47,266 bases of DNA from Paenibacillus wulumuqiensis (GTDB lineage: Bacteria; Bacillota; Bacilli; Paenibacillales; Paenibacillaceae). The notes beneath the pieces are model-generated. The model was not told where the DNA came from, did no database searches, and saw only the letters and a program-made list of their open reading frames with translations. Shown here piece after piece: positions 24,853 to 34,715 of this stretch. Every line of letters begins with the position of its first letter. The first letter of the stretch is position 1. The position numbers were made by a program, and so were the translations under genes. The stretch spans positions 1 through 47,266 of the forward strand of contig NZ_LAQP01000023.1 in assembly GCF_000971965.1 (NCBI RefSeq), written 5' to 3'.

Positions 24853-25152
24853 ATGTTCATTATTCATGCGAATATGTTGATCAAACCCGAGAAAGTCGAT
24901 CAGTTCCTGACCGAAATTGATGCACTGGTAACAGCTTCCCAGGCAGAAGAAGGCAATATCAGCTATGTGCTGAAGCGCGATGTGAAGCAGTCCAACCTGT
25001 TCACCATGGTTGAAGAATGGAAAGATGCACAGGCGATGCAGGAACATAATGCAACTGCACACTTCCAAAAGTTCGTTAAGGATATGCAGGAATTCGCTAC
25101 GGCTCCACTGGATGCCAAAGTATTCGAAGCCACAGAAGTGAAGCGCGGTTAA
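24853..25152 (+). CDS. Antibiotic-biosynthesis-monooxygenase (ABM) domain protein
   Basis: A 99-residue ferredoxin-like dimeric alpha-beta barrel. The N-terminal MLIKPEKVDQFLTEIDAL helix, GNISYVLKRD and LFTMVEEWKDAQAMQEH are the usual ABM layout (compare YgiN/HmoB-type quinol or heme monooxygenases). Such proteins act in the cytosol on quinones or related aromatics; the substrate cannot be named. ATG 24853 is preceded by GAGGAGG. It is monocistronic with its own promoter and terminator. Confidence 0.85.
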   Translation: MFIIHANMLIKPEKVDQFLTEIDALVTASQAEEGNISYVLKRDVKQSNLFTMVEEWKDAQAMQEHNATAHFQKFVKDMQEFATAPLDAKVFEATEVKRG

Positions 25153-25646
25153 TCCCTACAAATCATTATTATGAAATATGGCGTCAAGCGGACAGATTTA
25201 CCCTGTTCCAGCCGGTTGGTATCGACTGCTGGCTCGCCAGTAAGCTCTTATAGGTATCCTCCCATTTTTGGGAGGATATTTTTTATGTTTACTCTACATA
25301 ATCGCTAACTTTCATCCGATATAATCCACTAAGTTAGCTTGTCGAAACTTTCCGATATATGATTAAATTCGTTGATTTTATCCTTTTCATCCTCCTGTTT
25401 CCCTTCCCTATTCCTGACTATAATCGCAGCCTTTCTTGATGAATCAATACATGCATCCTTATTCGGAAGTTGGCACATTCTGGCTAAGACTATAAGACAG
25501 ACAGCACAGCTACTTCGTTCGGCGGCCCGCCGGAGTCGAATATATATATCGTAATCCTGATGGAGAGCCTGGCAGCTCTCCCGAATGATGAACCGGAAGC
25601 CATGAACGAGTCTGAATCTTGTCTGACCAAAGGGAGACCCGCATCT
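25153..25646. other. Gap between the ABM gene and the subtilase gene
   Basis: After the terminator at 25255-25285 there is a 7-bp perfect hairpin GGAGAGC/GCTCTCC (25562-25581) in the leader of the protease gene. No good promoter or gene was found. The open frames here are antisense shadows. Confidence 0.4.
25255..25285 (+). terminator. Terminator of the ABM gene
   Basis: TATCCTCCCA (25255-25264) pairs with TGGGAGGATA (25269-25278) over a TTTT loop and is followed by TTTTTT. Confidence 0.92.
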
Positions 25647-27809
25647 ATGAAGAAAATAATGCCCGTATTTACAGCCTCCCTGCTTACACTTTCCTGTGCT
25701 TTTGGTACAGGTCTGGTGTATGGGGAAGAGTCCGTCGTTACAGCGTCTGGCCCCGACCAGGAGGTCATCGTTGTCTACAAAAACCAGGAAGGCAAGAAAG
25801 CGGTTCTGGAGCAGAGCGTGGAGATCCAGCATGAATTTGCCACCGTTCCCGCCGTGTCGGCTACAGTTAGTCCAGCGGACCTGACAGAGCTTGTACAGGA
25901 CCCGAATATCGCTTATGTGGAACGCAATGTTCCTTTTACTATTGCGGATGAGCAAGTGATCGCGCAGGCATCAGCCATTAATGTGAACGAACAATCCCGC
26001 TGGAACTATCAGGCGGAGCAGCCCAACATCGCTTGGGATAAAGGATACAACGGTACGGGGATCAAGGTGGCCGTCATCGATTCCGGTATCGCACCCCATC
26101 CGGAGCTGACGATTGCCGGCGGCGTATCAACCGTTGATTATACCTCGTCATATACGGATGATAATGGCCATGGTACCCATGTCGGCGGCATTATCGCTGC
26201 ACGCAACGGAGACGGCCAGGTAACCGGTATGGCTCCGGGCGTACAGCTGTATGCAGTCAAGACGATGGGACCGGATGGCAAAGGCAATCTGCAGGATGTA
26301 CTGGAAGGCGTCGACTGGGCGATCAAGAACCATATGGACGTGATCAATATGTCCCTCGGCACCGAATACGATTCCCAGCTGCTGCACAATATGCTGGATC
26401 AGGCCTACAATAGCGGCATTATGGTCGTCGCTTCCGCAGGTAACAGCGGTGCCGGTACAGATACGGTGAACTATCCGGCCCAGTACAGCAGCGTTATCGC
26501 TGTTGCAGCAGTAGACAGCAATCTGAACCGCGGCAGCTTCTCCTCCACCGGTCCCAAAGTGGAAGTGGCTGCACCGGGTGTGGATATCGTCTCCACTTAT
26601 CTGAATAACCAGTATGCCATCATGGATGGAACATCCCAGGCCGCACCGCACGTCGCTGCAATGCTGGCTATTCTGAAGCAGCAGTATCCTGGCGCATCCC
26701 CGGCCACGCTGCGCAGCGATCTGCAGAACTATGCAGTCGACCTGGGCCCTGCAGGTCGGGATAACGAGTATGGCTACGGCTTTGTGACTTTCAAGCCGCA
26801 GGTTGATACGACAGCACCAGGCGAAGTGAAAAACCTGCAGCTGGCTGCCAAAGGGACAGATTATCTGACCTTTAACTGGCAGAACCCGGCAGACAGCGAT
26901 TTTGCCAAAGTTCATGTATATGATGCACAGAATCACCGGGTACAATCCGTGACCGGCAATGTCTATTCGGCAGCCGGATTGACCGCCGATACCAACTATA
27001 CTTTTACAATGAAAACCGTGGATGTCAAAGGCAATGAATCTTCCGGTGTCACCATCTCCGGACGTACAGCAGCTGTACCGACTACCGAGAGCACACCAGC
27101 TCCTGCACCGGCACCAGCTCCTGAAGCGGTAACGCCAGCACCGGCACCAGCTCCTGCCGTATCGGTTCCGGTTGTACCGACTCCACCGCCTAGCGATCAG
27201 GTCGCACAGATTCCTGCCGGTGGCGGGGGCGGCGGTGGTGGAGGCGGAGGCGGAGGCGGCGGTATACCGAGACCTGCTGCACCAAAGGCTCAGGATACAG
27301 CTCCAGCCGCTCCGGCTGTCACTACACCAGCCCAAAAGGCACAGCAGCATCTGAACAATGCCAAGTCTTCCGGTAAGGCATCCGACTTTATGAAAGCCCG
27401 CTTTGCCGCAAAAGATATGAACAATGCCGAATTCAACAAACAGCTCAACCAGCTCAAACAAAGTCTGGGCATCAAGGATCTGCCAAGCAAGGCGAATCTG
27501 CGCGCTTCGGTGCCGGTACGAATCAGCCTGCAGGCCGCTCTCAAGAGCTCGACGTACAAATATATCGACAAGTCCTCGATCACTGCCGACAATGTCACCA
27601 TACTGGATGGCAGCGGCAATGCAGTCAGCAATGTGAACCTGTCCGTGAAGTTCAACCGGATCTTCATTACCGCTGCTAACGGCTCTTTCGCAGCGAACCA
27701 GACGTATACCGTTATTATTGAGAAAGGGGTCAAAGGCAAATCCAGCGCAGCTGCAGACCAGTCTACCGGTCTGACGAACCCGCTTGTGATGCAGTTTACG
27801 ACCCGTTAA
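25647..27809 (+). CDS. Secreted subtilisin-family (S8) serine protease
   Basis: A 720-residue exported protease. Signal peptide 1-26 (ending LVYG), inhibitor_I9 propeptide about 39-97 (VIVVYKNQEGKKAV; NIAYVERNV), then the S8 domain with Asp145 (AVIDSG), His175 (NGHGTHVGG), oxyanion Asn266 (SAGNSG) and Ser330 (GTSQAAPHVA). A fibronectin-III-like domain (about 390-475) follows, then a Pro/Ala-rich linker, a run of about 15 Gly, and a C-terminal helical plus beta-sandwich region (about 545-720). GTSQAA instead of the common GTSMAT is a mild variation that keeps the nucleophile. The start is ATG 25647 behind AAAGGGA; the longer in-frame start at 25560 would precede the signal peptide. An SLH protein follows. 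Confidence 0.92.
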   Translation: MKKIMPVFTASLLTLSCAFGTGLVYGEESVVTASGPDQEVIVVYKNQEGKKAVLEQSVEIQHEFATVPAVSATVSPADLTELVQDPNIAYVERNVPFTIADEQVIAQASAINVNEQSRWNYQAEQPNIAWDKGYNGTGIKVAVIDSGIAPHPELTIAGGVSTVDYTSSYTDDNGHGTHVGGIIAARNGDGQVTGMAPGVQLYAVKTMGPDGKGNLQDVLEGVDWAIKNHMDVINMSLGTEYDSQLLHNMLDQAYNSGIMVVASAGNSGAGTDTVNYPAQYSSVIAVAAVDSNLNRGSFSSTGPKVEVAAPGVDIVSTYLNNQYAIMDGTSQAAPHVAAMLAILKQQYPGASPATLRSDLQNYAVDLGPAGRDNEYGYGFVTFKPQVDTTAPGEVKNLQLAAKGTDYLTFNWQNPADSDFAKVHVYDAQNHRVQSVTGNVYSAAGLTADTNYTFTMKTVDVKGNESSGVTISGRTAAVPTTESTPAPAPAPAPEAVTPAPAPAPAVSVPVVPTPPPSDQVAQIPAGGGGGGGGGGGGGGGIPRPAAPKAQDTAPAAPAVTTPAQKAQQHLNNAKSSGKASDFMKARFAAKDMNNAEFNKQLNQLKQSLGIKDLPSKANLRASVPVRISLQAALKSSTYKYIDKSSITADNVTILDGSGNAVSNVNLSVKFNRIFITAANGSFAANQTYTVIIEKGVKGKSSAAADQSTGLTNPLVMQFTTR
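27219..27263 (+). repeat. Poly-glycine-coding tract in the protease linker
   Basis: About 15 consecutive Gly codons, mixed GGT, GGC, GGA and GGG, so it is not a pure DNA repeat and slips less than a homopolymer. With the Pro/Ala-rich stretch before it, it forms a long flexible linker between the protease part and the C-terminal domain. Confidence 0.9.
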
Positions 27810-27840
27810 TCACTGCTTTGTCAACCGTTACCGAATCATC

Positions 27841-27896
27841 ACCGGACCTGTGCCGTGCTGCACTGCCTGCGGGCGGAAGCACCGGGCAGGTCCGGT
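27841..27896. other. GC-rich hairpin between the protease and SLH genes
   Basis: ACCGGACCTG (27841-27850) pairs with CAGGTCCGGT (27887-27896) around a 36-nt GC-rich interior. No T-run follows, so it is a weak terminator at best; it could also stabilise or process the mRNA. Confidence 0.5.
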
Positions 27897-27954
27897 ATCC
27901 TATCCCAACCATTTACACATCATGCCGATGTTGAGAATAGAAAGGTGTACAGCC

Positions 27955-28602
27955 ATGAATCTAAAATCGTTTACAAGCATGCTGCTCGCTGTCTGTCTGC
28001 TGCTGTCCCTGTTCAGTGCAGGTGCATCGCGTACGACGGAAGCGGCGACCGGTCTTCCTTTCTCCGATATTTCCGATAAGTACTGGGCGCTGGAGACGAT
28101 CCAGTGGGGGTACAGCTCCGGATTGGTCAAGGGCTATCAGGATGGCCAGTTCAAGCCGGGCAAGACGGTTACCGAAGCTGAATTTCTCACGATGCTGATC
28201 CGCTCCTATGAGCCGGAAGTGACCGCCAGCACCAAGGGAAACTGGGCGGCTCCTTATTATAATCGCGCCAAAGCGCTGAACTACCCGGTTAAAAGCTACA
28301 CCGCTCTCGCTTCCCGCAATCAGGTGATCACCCGTGCCAAAGTGGCGGAAATGATCGCTGCGGCAGACGGCGTTAACTTCAGTGGCAACAATGCGATCCG
28401 TTATCTGCTCGCATTTGGCCTGGCGAACGGCAGTGACTCCAATCAGGTATCGGTCGCTTCCTTCAAAGGCAGCCAGCCGCTGACCCGTGCCGAAGCGCTG
28501 CAGTTTATCAAAAACTTCACCGATTATGGCGCTGGTGCCCTGCTGGATCGTCCGCAGGAAGCTTCGGACCCGGCCGATATCCCGCCGGTTGCTGACCGTT
28601 AA
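27955..28602 (+). CDS. Small S-layer-homology (SLH) domain protein
   Basis: A 215-residue exported protein. The signal peptide ends near TTEAA (about residue 30). Three SLH motifs fill the rest: LPFSDISDKYWALETIQWGY with FKPGKTVTEAEFLTML, a middle copy with VITRAKVAEMI, and a third with FGLANGS and PLTRAEALQFI. SLH modules bind pyruvylated wall polysaccharide and hold proteins at the cell surface. No catalytic domain is attached, so it may be an anchor or wall-binding partner. ATG 27955 has AAAGGTG upstream. It lies 145 bp after the protease gene, so joint expression is plausible. Confidence 0.85.
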   Translation: MNLKSFTSMLLAVCLLLSLFSAGASRTTEAATGLPFSDISDKYWALETIQWGYSSGLVKGYQDGQFKPGKTVTEAEFLTMLIRSYEPEVTASTKGNWAAPYYNRAKALNYPVKSYTALASRNQVITRAKVAEMIAAADGVNFSGNNAIRYLLAFGLANGSDSNQVSVASFKGSQPLTRAEALQFIKNFTDYGAGALLDRPQEASDPADIPPVADR

Positions 28603-28728
28603 TCGTTGAGCATTTTCTTCTGACCATTTCAATTGAGGCAGAGAGGATACACCGGATAGAAAGATACATCTGGATAAGAGATTGAACAAGCTTCTAAGCA
28701 AGATCGAACCAGGTGAGAATATTCAGAC

Positions 28729-28776
28729 CAAAAAGGACCGGAGATGCGGCGATTGCCAGCATTTCGGTCCTTTTTG
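28729..28776. terminator. Bidirectional terminator between the SLH gene and the deacetylase gene
   Basis: CAAAAAGGACCG (28729-28740) pairs with CGGTCCTTTTTG (28765-28776), with an inner GGC-GATT-GCC hairpin. It has A5 on one side and T5 on the other and serves both convergent genes. Confidence 0.88.
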
Positions 28777-28796
28777 CTTACCTATATGGAGCTCTT

Positions 28797-29756
28797 TTAG
28801 AACGCCACCGGTGCAGAGCCGTCCGGGTCATGCTCCAGATTCAGCAGCTCTCCGATATTGGTGCTCGACACGACGGTCAGTCTTTTCAGCTTGAGCGGGT
28901 CATCGCCGGGGCGGACAAAGCCCTGATGCACGGTAAAGGCCATCCGGTAGCCAGACTGCTTGAGCGCGTAGATCATCTGCATCCGGAAGTCGCCGAATGG
29001 ATAGGCAAAGTACGGTGTATTGATGCCTGCCTGTTCACGCATGATGTGATCATCGGCCATAAACCGATCCGGGTCCATGCCGGCAGCATAATCATCTCCG
29101 CAGTGCAAAGGCGCCTTGAAATGCAGATCGTACGTATGGCTGTTATATTCAAATACATCCTCGCTGGCTTTCATTTCTTCGCGGGATACATAGCTGGTGC
29201 GCGAAGGATTGAACTTCTGCGTCTTCTCCTGAATCTTGGAGCCGACGACAAACATGGTCGCGTGGAAGCCGTACTTTTTCATAATCGGATACGCATAGAT
29301 AATGTTGTTCTGATATCCATCATCAAAGCTGATCACGACGGTCTTCTCCGGCAGCGAGATCTGTTCATTCACATACTGCTCCAGCTGCTGCAGGGTAGCG
29401 GTATGATAATGATGGTCATGCAGGTATTTCATATCCTGTTCAAACGACTCCAGGTTGATAATGGAGTTGTTGGTCGGTTCGGTATTGAGCTTTTGCGGGA
29501 CGATATAGTGATACATCAGTACAGGCACTTTGTCGGCGGTGCCTTCCGGTACCACATAATCGGCAGCCAGCGCCACATTGTGGTCATCCAGCTGGTTATA
29601 GTGTTCGTAATAGAACACCTCGTTTTTGGCGGCCACCCAGGAACTGCATATTTTGTGGGCCAATACGGAAGAATGCGGGAAATTCACCCCGAGAACATAG
29701 ACGACGAGCAGTATCGCCAACACGGCGATGGAGTACTTTTTCCAGGGCTTACGCAT
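28797..29756 (-). CDS. Membrane-anchored polysaccharide deacetylase (copy 1)
   Basis: A 319-residue protein. An N-terminal membrane segment (about 7-26) without a clear cleavage site anchors an extracellular NodB-type domain. Motif 1 is VVISFDDGYQNN, the metal His pair lies in YNSHTYDLH, and YFAYPFGDF is a later motif. VPVLMYHYIVP before the domain is typical of wall polysaccharide deacetylases of the IcaB/PgdA-like kind. It would remove N-acetyl groups from a surface glycan. The start is ATG 29756; AAGGAG is about 14 nt away, longer than usual. A close paralogue is at 44599-45576. Confidence 0.88.
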   Translation of the reverse strand: MRKPWKKYSIAVLAILLVVYVLGVNFPHSSVLAHKICSSWVAAKNEVFYYEHYNQLDDHNVALAADYVVPEGTADKVPVLMYHYIVPQKLNTEPTNNSIINLESFEQDMKYLHDHHYHTATLQQLEQYVNEQISLPEKTVVISFDDGYQNNIIYAYPIMKKYGFHATMFVVGSKIQEKTQKFNPSRTSYVSREEMKASEDVFEYNSHTYDLHFKAPLHCGDDYAAGMDPDRFMADDHIMREQAGINTPYFAYPFGDFRMQMIYALKQSGYRMAFTVHQGFVRPGDDPLKLKRLTVVSSTNIGELLNLEHDPDGSAPVAF

Positions 29757-30009
29757 ACTTGTGAATAAATCTCCTTCGTTTATGGGATGTGCTGGGGAAT
29801 ATCAGCGATAGGGTGTACATCAGACGACGAACCGTATAAATCAAGAGGATGAGCCATAAATATGTAACATCCGTTCTCCATCTTATCGAAAAAAAATAGT
29901 GTAAAAGTTACAGCTAGCCAAAAGAATGGTAACAAGTTGAGGGTTGAATTCCGGATAATGTACAGCCATCCCTGTAGTGGCGCGGGATGAGACAAATGTC
30001 GAAAATGCG

Positions 30010-30049
30010 CAAAAAAAGGCAATACCACCTTCATAAGGCGGTATTGCCT
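30010..30049 (-). terminator. Terminator of the alpha-mannosidase gene
   Basis: AGGCAATACC (30017-30026) pairs with GGTATTGCCT (30040-30049), extended by CC/GG after one mismatch; on the minus strand the stem is followed by T7 (30016-30010). Confidence 0.85.
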
Positions 30050-30115
30050 GAATGCAAATGCTTGTCAAATGTCATTCATCCTGTGCTGTGGCAGTATGCT
30101 TATCTGTACCGGAGA

Positions 30116-33100
30116 TCAGATTTCCGGCTGCAGCTCAATCTCCAGCGTTCGGATCTCATATGGCTCCAGTACAAAGCGGATCGGCAGCACGCGCTGGAAC
30201 TCCTGCTCCGACTGCTCCATCAGATTGCATTCGCGGTAGCCGATAACAGCGAGCGTGCTGTCCAGTGTCAGCGTCTGGCGGCTGCCGGAAAAGTCATGCA
30301 CACGCAGGATGACCCGGTTATGATCCTCAGCCTTTTTGACAGCGGAGATCATCGCCGTATTTCCGGAAAGTGTGAACAGGGAAGCCGAACCTGTGCCCAT
30401 GCTGCCCTCTGTGATGCGAAGCGGGTTGTTTAGCGCCCATGCAGCAGGCACCGTGCCGCCCTGCAGCCAGTCGCCCTGATGGGGGAGCAGGGAATAGGTG
30501 AACTCATGGTATCCCTGATCTGCCTCGGTATCCGGATGGATCGGACACTTGATCAGCGACAGGCGCATCACATTGTCCTTGATATCATAGCCGTATTTGC
30601 AGTCATTCATCAGGCTGACACCGTAGCCGCGATCCGACAGATCGGCCCACTGGTGACCAACCGATTCGAAGCGTGCGCTGTCCCAGCTCGTATTCCAGTG
30701 GGTCGGACGTCTGACATTGCCATACTGGATATCATAGGTGGCTTCGGTAGCGCGGATATGCACGGGAAAAGCGACCTTGAGCAGCTGCTGGCGCTCATGC
30801 CAGTCTGCCTGCGTCACAAAGTCGATCCGGCGATCCTCCGCATACAAGATCATCTGCTGCGTAATAATAGACTGTCCGGTCTGCCACTGGAACTGGACCA
30901 CGGCGCGCAGCGCACTATATTCGACCACCTCGGTCTGCACCAGAGACGTAATTTCTTTCATTTTCTCCTGATAAAAGATATCGATATCCCATGCATCAAA
31001 ATTCAGCGGCTTGTCCTCGAACAGCTGCAGCACATTGCCCCGGGCTCCCGGAGTCAGCACCTCACGCTCGGCCTGCCGGTCATACAGCCGGGTCAGCTGA
31101 CCCGCCTCGTTCCACTCCATTTCGTAAAAAGGAGTCGTCGCTCTGTAATCTTCAACGATCAGCGGCAGACCGGAAGTGGAGGCGGTCACTGCAGATGGGG
31201 TAGATATCATGGATGTTGGAGACACTGCGGCTACCAGGAATGCTTCAGACGATTCGGCAGTGACAGACGGATCAGCGATGGATGGATCGGGTTCATCCAA
31301 AGTGTCCAGCATGATCGTTGTGCAGCCAAGTGCCGGTACATGATCCACCCGGATGATCCACTGATCCTGCTGCTGCACAGCCGTCAGCGCCTGTCCGTCG
31401 GCATCTCTCCAGCGGCCTGCCGGAGTCTCTGGCTGTACCGGCAGGGTGATGATCCCGGTACGCGGCCATGGCGAGGAGTTCCAGACGGTATAGGATGATC
31501 CGGTCAGGGAAGCATCAATCGCCGTCATTCCCAGCTGCCGGCTGCCCTGTTCCCAGATATCACTGCCGATCTGCCAGGCCTGCTCATATTCGACCTTGCT
31601 GTCTTCATAGACTTCGCGGATCGAGGAGCCGGGGATAATATCGTGGAACTGGTTGCGCAGGATGATTTTCCAGCCTTCATTCAGCTCCTGCTGCGGATAG
31701 GCAGACCATTCGCCCGACCGGGCGCTCTGCCAGGTGCGAATCCATTCGGCATCCCGGTACAGCAGTTCCAGCTTGCGGTTCATGCGCTTGTTGTAGGCCT
31801 GACTTGTGTACGTTCCCCGGTGATATTCCAGATACAGCTCGCCATCCCATGTATGCACATAGCTGTCTGTCTCCGCGACCGTCTGCTGCAGCCGGCGAAA
31901 GTAGTCGCCGGCTGTGCCTGTGCGTACATGGGGCAGGCCGGGAATCCGGTCCAGCCGTCGCCGCATCTCCAGCATGGTGCGATTGACACCGCCGCCGCCA
32001 TCGCCGTAACCGTAGGCGACGAGCAGTTCGCGGTTCATTTCCTTGTCCCGGTAGGCTTCCCAGCTGCCCTTGACCGTCTTCGGTACGAGCTGGCCGTTAT
32101 ACGTATAGAACCAGGAGCCCGGTTGAGACCATGGCTCTGTCGTCGTGATGAAATGGGTGAGCACCTCGGAACCGTCAATCCCGCGCCAGCGGAAGGTATC
32201 ATGCGGCATCCGGTTGTACTGGTTCCAGCTGATCTTGGTCGTCATAAAGGTATGGATACCGGATTTGCGCAAAATCTGCGGTAGTGCCCAGCTGTAACCG
32301 AATACGTCTGGCAGCCAGAGATAATCCGATTCCACGCCGAATTCCTGTTTGTAAAAGCGTGTCCCCATCAGCAGCTGCCGGGTCAGCGATTCACCGCTGA
32401 TCAGATTGCAGTCCGCTTCCAGCCACATCGCACCGCCGGCTTCCCAGCGTCCTTCAGCAATTTTTTCCTTGATCTGTGCGTACAGCTCCGGCGCATCCTG
32501 CTTGAGGTAGTCATACAGCTGCGGCTGGGTCTGCAAAAAGACATATTCCGGGAAACGTTCCATCAGCCGCATCACGGTAGAGAACGAGCGGATCGCTTTT
32601 TCCCGGGTATGCTTCAGCCGCCAGAGCCAGGCGACATCGATATGGGTATGTCCGACAGCCGTCAGCTGGATGGAACTGTGCTTACCGATCTCTTCCAACA
32701 TGGACGTCAGCAGCTGCTCCGCCTGCTGCACACTGTCATAGAACGTCGGAGTGCCCGGTTCGGACCAGTCGATCCGGCGAAAAGCACGGTCTATCGCCCG
32801 CAGCAGATCGGCGCGCTCGGACGAATGCTCCTCCAGCACTTCCACCGTCTCCAGAACGGTCATGCCGGTGTAATACAGATTATCCGCGGATTCGTCGAGC
32901 CAGCAGATCTCGGCTGTTCGCAGTTCATGCCGCTGTACCCGCGGCTGCCCGCCGCCTTCAAGCCCTGACCACAGGCGAAAAGTCAGCTGGTAACTGCGTC
33001 CGGCCGCGTCATCAGGCAGGAAGACTTCGATATGATTGGAATCCACTCCCTGATAAGGCTGTCCGTTCAGATACAGCAGCGACTCAAATCCGGAGTTGGT

Positions 33101-33385
33101 CCCGCCGCCGGTCAGACCAAAATGAAAACGTCCCAGCAGCTGGCGTCCCTGCCAGCTCTCCGGAACTTCCGTTTCGGCAGCGAGCCAGAGATAACGGTCA
33201 CGTCCGCTCCAGTGCTCGCCCAGCTCCATCGTCGTCCAGCTCTCGTCCGGCTGAGGCGCAGCGGGATGAATCGCTTCGCCCATATCTTCTTTGGCTGCAA
33301 AGGAGGGGATCGGAATCGCTTCACGGTAACGGTAGGCATTCAATTCCTGCAGTCGGGATTTCAGCTTTTGCTCGGTTAAAAACAT
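30116..33385 (-). CDS. Alpha-mannosidase, glycoside hydrolase family 38
   Basis: A 1089-residue enzyme without a signal peptide, so cytosolic. An N-terminal beta domain (about 1-235) precedes the GH38 catalytic barrel with the Zn-binding GHTHIDVAWLW (His246, Asp250 region) and the nucleophile Asp360 in WLPDVFGYSWALPQ. The central helical domain and C-terminal beta-sandwiches follow to the end. Members trim alpha-mannosides taken up by the cell. The start is ATG 33385 with GGAGGAG upstream; an earlier in-frame ATG at 33433 has none. It stands alone, with a palindrome CTTTGA-N6-TCAAAG 50 bp upstream and a terminator behind. Confidence 0.93.
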   Translation of the reverse strand: MFLTEQKLKSRLQELNAYRYREAIPIPSFAAKEDMGEAIHPAAPQPDESWTTMELGEHWSGRDRYLWLAAETEVPESWQGRQLLGRFHFGLTGGGTNSGFESLLYLNGQPYQGVDSNHIEVFLPDDAAGRSYQLTFRLWSGLEGGGQPRVQRHELRTAEICWLDESADNLYYTGMTVLETVEVLEEHSSERADLLRAIDRAFRRIDWSEPGTPTFYDSVQQAEQLLTSMLEEIGKHSSIQLTAVGHTHIDVAWLWRLKHTREKAIRSFSTVMRLMERFPEYVFLQTQPQLYDYLKQDAPELYAQIKEKIAEGRWEAGGAMWLEADCNLISGESLTRQLLMGTRFYKQEFGVESDYLWLPDVFGYSWALPQILRKSGIHTFMTTKISWNQYNRMPHDTFRWRGIDGSEVLTHFITTTEPWSQPGSWFYTYNGQLVPKTVKGSWEAYRDKEMNRELLVAYGYGDGGGGVNRTMLEMRRRLDRIPGLPHVRTGTAGDYFRRLQQTVAETDSYVHTWDGELYLEYHRGTYTSQAYNKRMNRKLELLYRDAEWIRTWQSARSGEWSAYPQQELNEGWKIILRNQFHDIIPGSSIREVYEDSKVEYEQAWQIGSDIWEQGSRQLGMTAIDASLTGSSYTVWNSSPWPRTGIITLPVQPETPAGRWRDADGQALTAVQQQDQWIIRVDHVPALGCTTIMLDTLDEPDPSIADPSVTAESSEAFLVAAVSPTSMISTPSAVTASTSGLPLIVEDYRATTPFYEMEWNEAGQLTRLYDRQAEREVLTPGARGNVLQLFEDKPLNFDAWDIDIFYQEKMKEITSLVQTEVVEYSALRAVVQFQWQTGQSIITQQMILYAEDRRIDFVTQADWHERQQLLKVAFPVHIRATEATYDIQYGNVRRPTHWNTSWDSARFESVGHQWADLSDRGYGVSLMNDCKYGYDIKDNVMRLSLIKCPIHPDTEADQGYHEFTYSLLPHQGDWLQGGTVPAAWALNNPLRITEGSMGTGSASLFTLSGNTAMISAVKKAEDHNRVILRVHDFSGSRQTLTLDSTLAVIGYRECNLMEQSEQEFQRVLPIRFVLEPYEIRTLEIELQPEI

Positions 33386-33824
33386 AGGTTCACTCCTCCA
33401 GGGTTGGTAGGTATAACAGCGGGTATTCAGCATTCTTTGACAGTTATCAAAGGGCAGGCTGCTGCATGGTCAAATCATGAGAGGCCACCACCATGCTACC
33501 CAAGGCTGCATAAAGGCTGCACATAAGTTAAAAAAGAGCACGGGAGTAAGGTAGTCGTAATTGGGGTACGATATGAGGGAATGGTCACATATTCAGAAGC
33601 GGCTGACAATATGTAGCCTATGAGCAGGGAAGAGGGAACTGCATATCTGACATATTTTCCAGGACAAAGCGGTTGGCAGTATGTGTGGTTGAAGGGAAAA
33701 TGACGTATCCATCCACGCAGGATCATCTGCATAATCGACATGTATTCCATATTTCGATGAGCGCTGAACTATTGGGCATTTATACTGGGTGAGACCAATT
33801 CATGATGAATAAAGGAGAACGATA
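33386..33824. other. Divergent gap before the alpha-mannosidase and EamA genes
   Basis: A 439-bp gap. It contains the palindrome at 33435-33452 and a TATACT at about 33781 that could be a -10 for the EamA gene but lacks a good -35. No small gene or RNA structure was seen. Confidence 0.4.
33435..33452. promoter_or_regulatory. Palindrome upstream of the alpha-mannosidase gene
   Basis: CTTTGA-CAGTTA-TCAAAG is a perfect 6-bp inverted repeat 50 bp upstream of the start, a possible operator. No regulator gene for it was found nearby. Confidence 0.3.
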
Positions 33825-34715
33825 ATGAACATGCTCAAATTTATGCCTTTAATCTTGCTGACTACTTTTCTGATGGGATCGTCTTTTGCAATCGGGAAAA
33901 TGGGGCTCGCGTACGCCTCGCCGCTAATGCTGGCCGGGCTGCGATTTGCGCTGGCGGGAGTGATTATGGCGGTGATCGTCCGGCTGGTGCGCTGTCCGCA
34001 TCCAGCACATAAGAAAGAATGGATGAAAATGCTGATTATCGGTGCCCTGCAGACGGCAGGCGTGATGGGCTGTATTTTTATTAGTCTGCGTACGATTACG
34101 GCGAGCGAGTCGTCGATTCTGACCTTTACCAATCCGCTGCTGGTTGTGGTGCTCGGTACGATATTCGCAGGGATGCGCTATCGCTGGTATCAATGGCTGG
34201 GTGTACTGCTGGGCGTTGCAGGCGTGAGTATTACGCTGGGCGCGCAGCTGGAATGGAAAGCAGGAGTAATCTATGGATTGTGCTCGGCGATCTTCTGGGC
34301 GACGGCGACACTGCTCGTCAAGAAGTGGGGCCAAGGATTGGATACATGGGTGCTGTCCGCTTATCAGATGCTGGCGGGCGGGGTGCTGCTATTGATGGCG
34401 AGTATGCTGCTGGAAGAGCCTTTTTTCCATTGGAACGGGGAATCGATTATGATTCTGCTGTGGCTGAGTCTGTTGTCTTCGATTGTGCAGTTTGCAGGCT
34501 GGTATTATGTACTGCAAAAAGGCGACCCGGCGAGAACGAGCGCCTTTCTGTTCCTGGCGCCATTCTTCGGGGTGCTGACCGGCTGGCTGCTGCTGGGAGA
34601 GCCGCTGTATCCTTCGCTGATCGGCGGCGGACTGTGCATTATCGCCGGGATCTATCTGGTCAATCGCCAATTCCGGCCGGTCATCAAGACCAGTCCAGAT
34701 GAAAATGCTGCCTGA
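33825..34715 (+). CDS. EamA/DMT-family transporter
   Basis: A 296-residue protein with about ten hydrophobic segments in two EamA repeats (PLMLAGLRFALAGVIMAVI in the first; YQMLAGGVLLLMASMLL in the second). The family exports amino acids, metabolites or drugs; substrate unknown. ATG 33825 is preceded by AAAGGAGAACG. Its last 32 bp overlap the 3' end of the convergent regulator gene, so the two transcripts are antisense to each other at their ends. Confidence 0.88.
   Translation: MNMLKFMPLILLTTFLMGSSFAIGKMGLAYASPLMLAGLRFALAGVIMAVIVRLVRCPHPAHKKEWMKMLIIGALQTAGVMGCIFISLRTITASESSILTFTNPLLVVVLGTIFAGMRYRWYQWLGVLLGVAGVSITLGAQLEWKAGVIYGLCSAIFWATATLLVKKWGQGLDTWVLSAYQMLAGGVLLLMASMLLEEPFFHWNGESIMILLWLSLLSSIVQFAGWYYVLQKGDPARTSAFLFLAPFFGVLTGWLLLGEPLYPSLIGGGLCIIAGIYLVNRQFRPVIKTSPDENAA

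Noticed and set aside
25329..25955. Minus-strand open frame before and within the subtilase gene
   Set aside because: Overlaps the signal peptide and propeptide region of the protease; no ribosome site and no domain.
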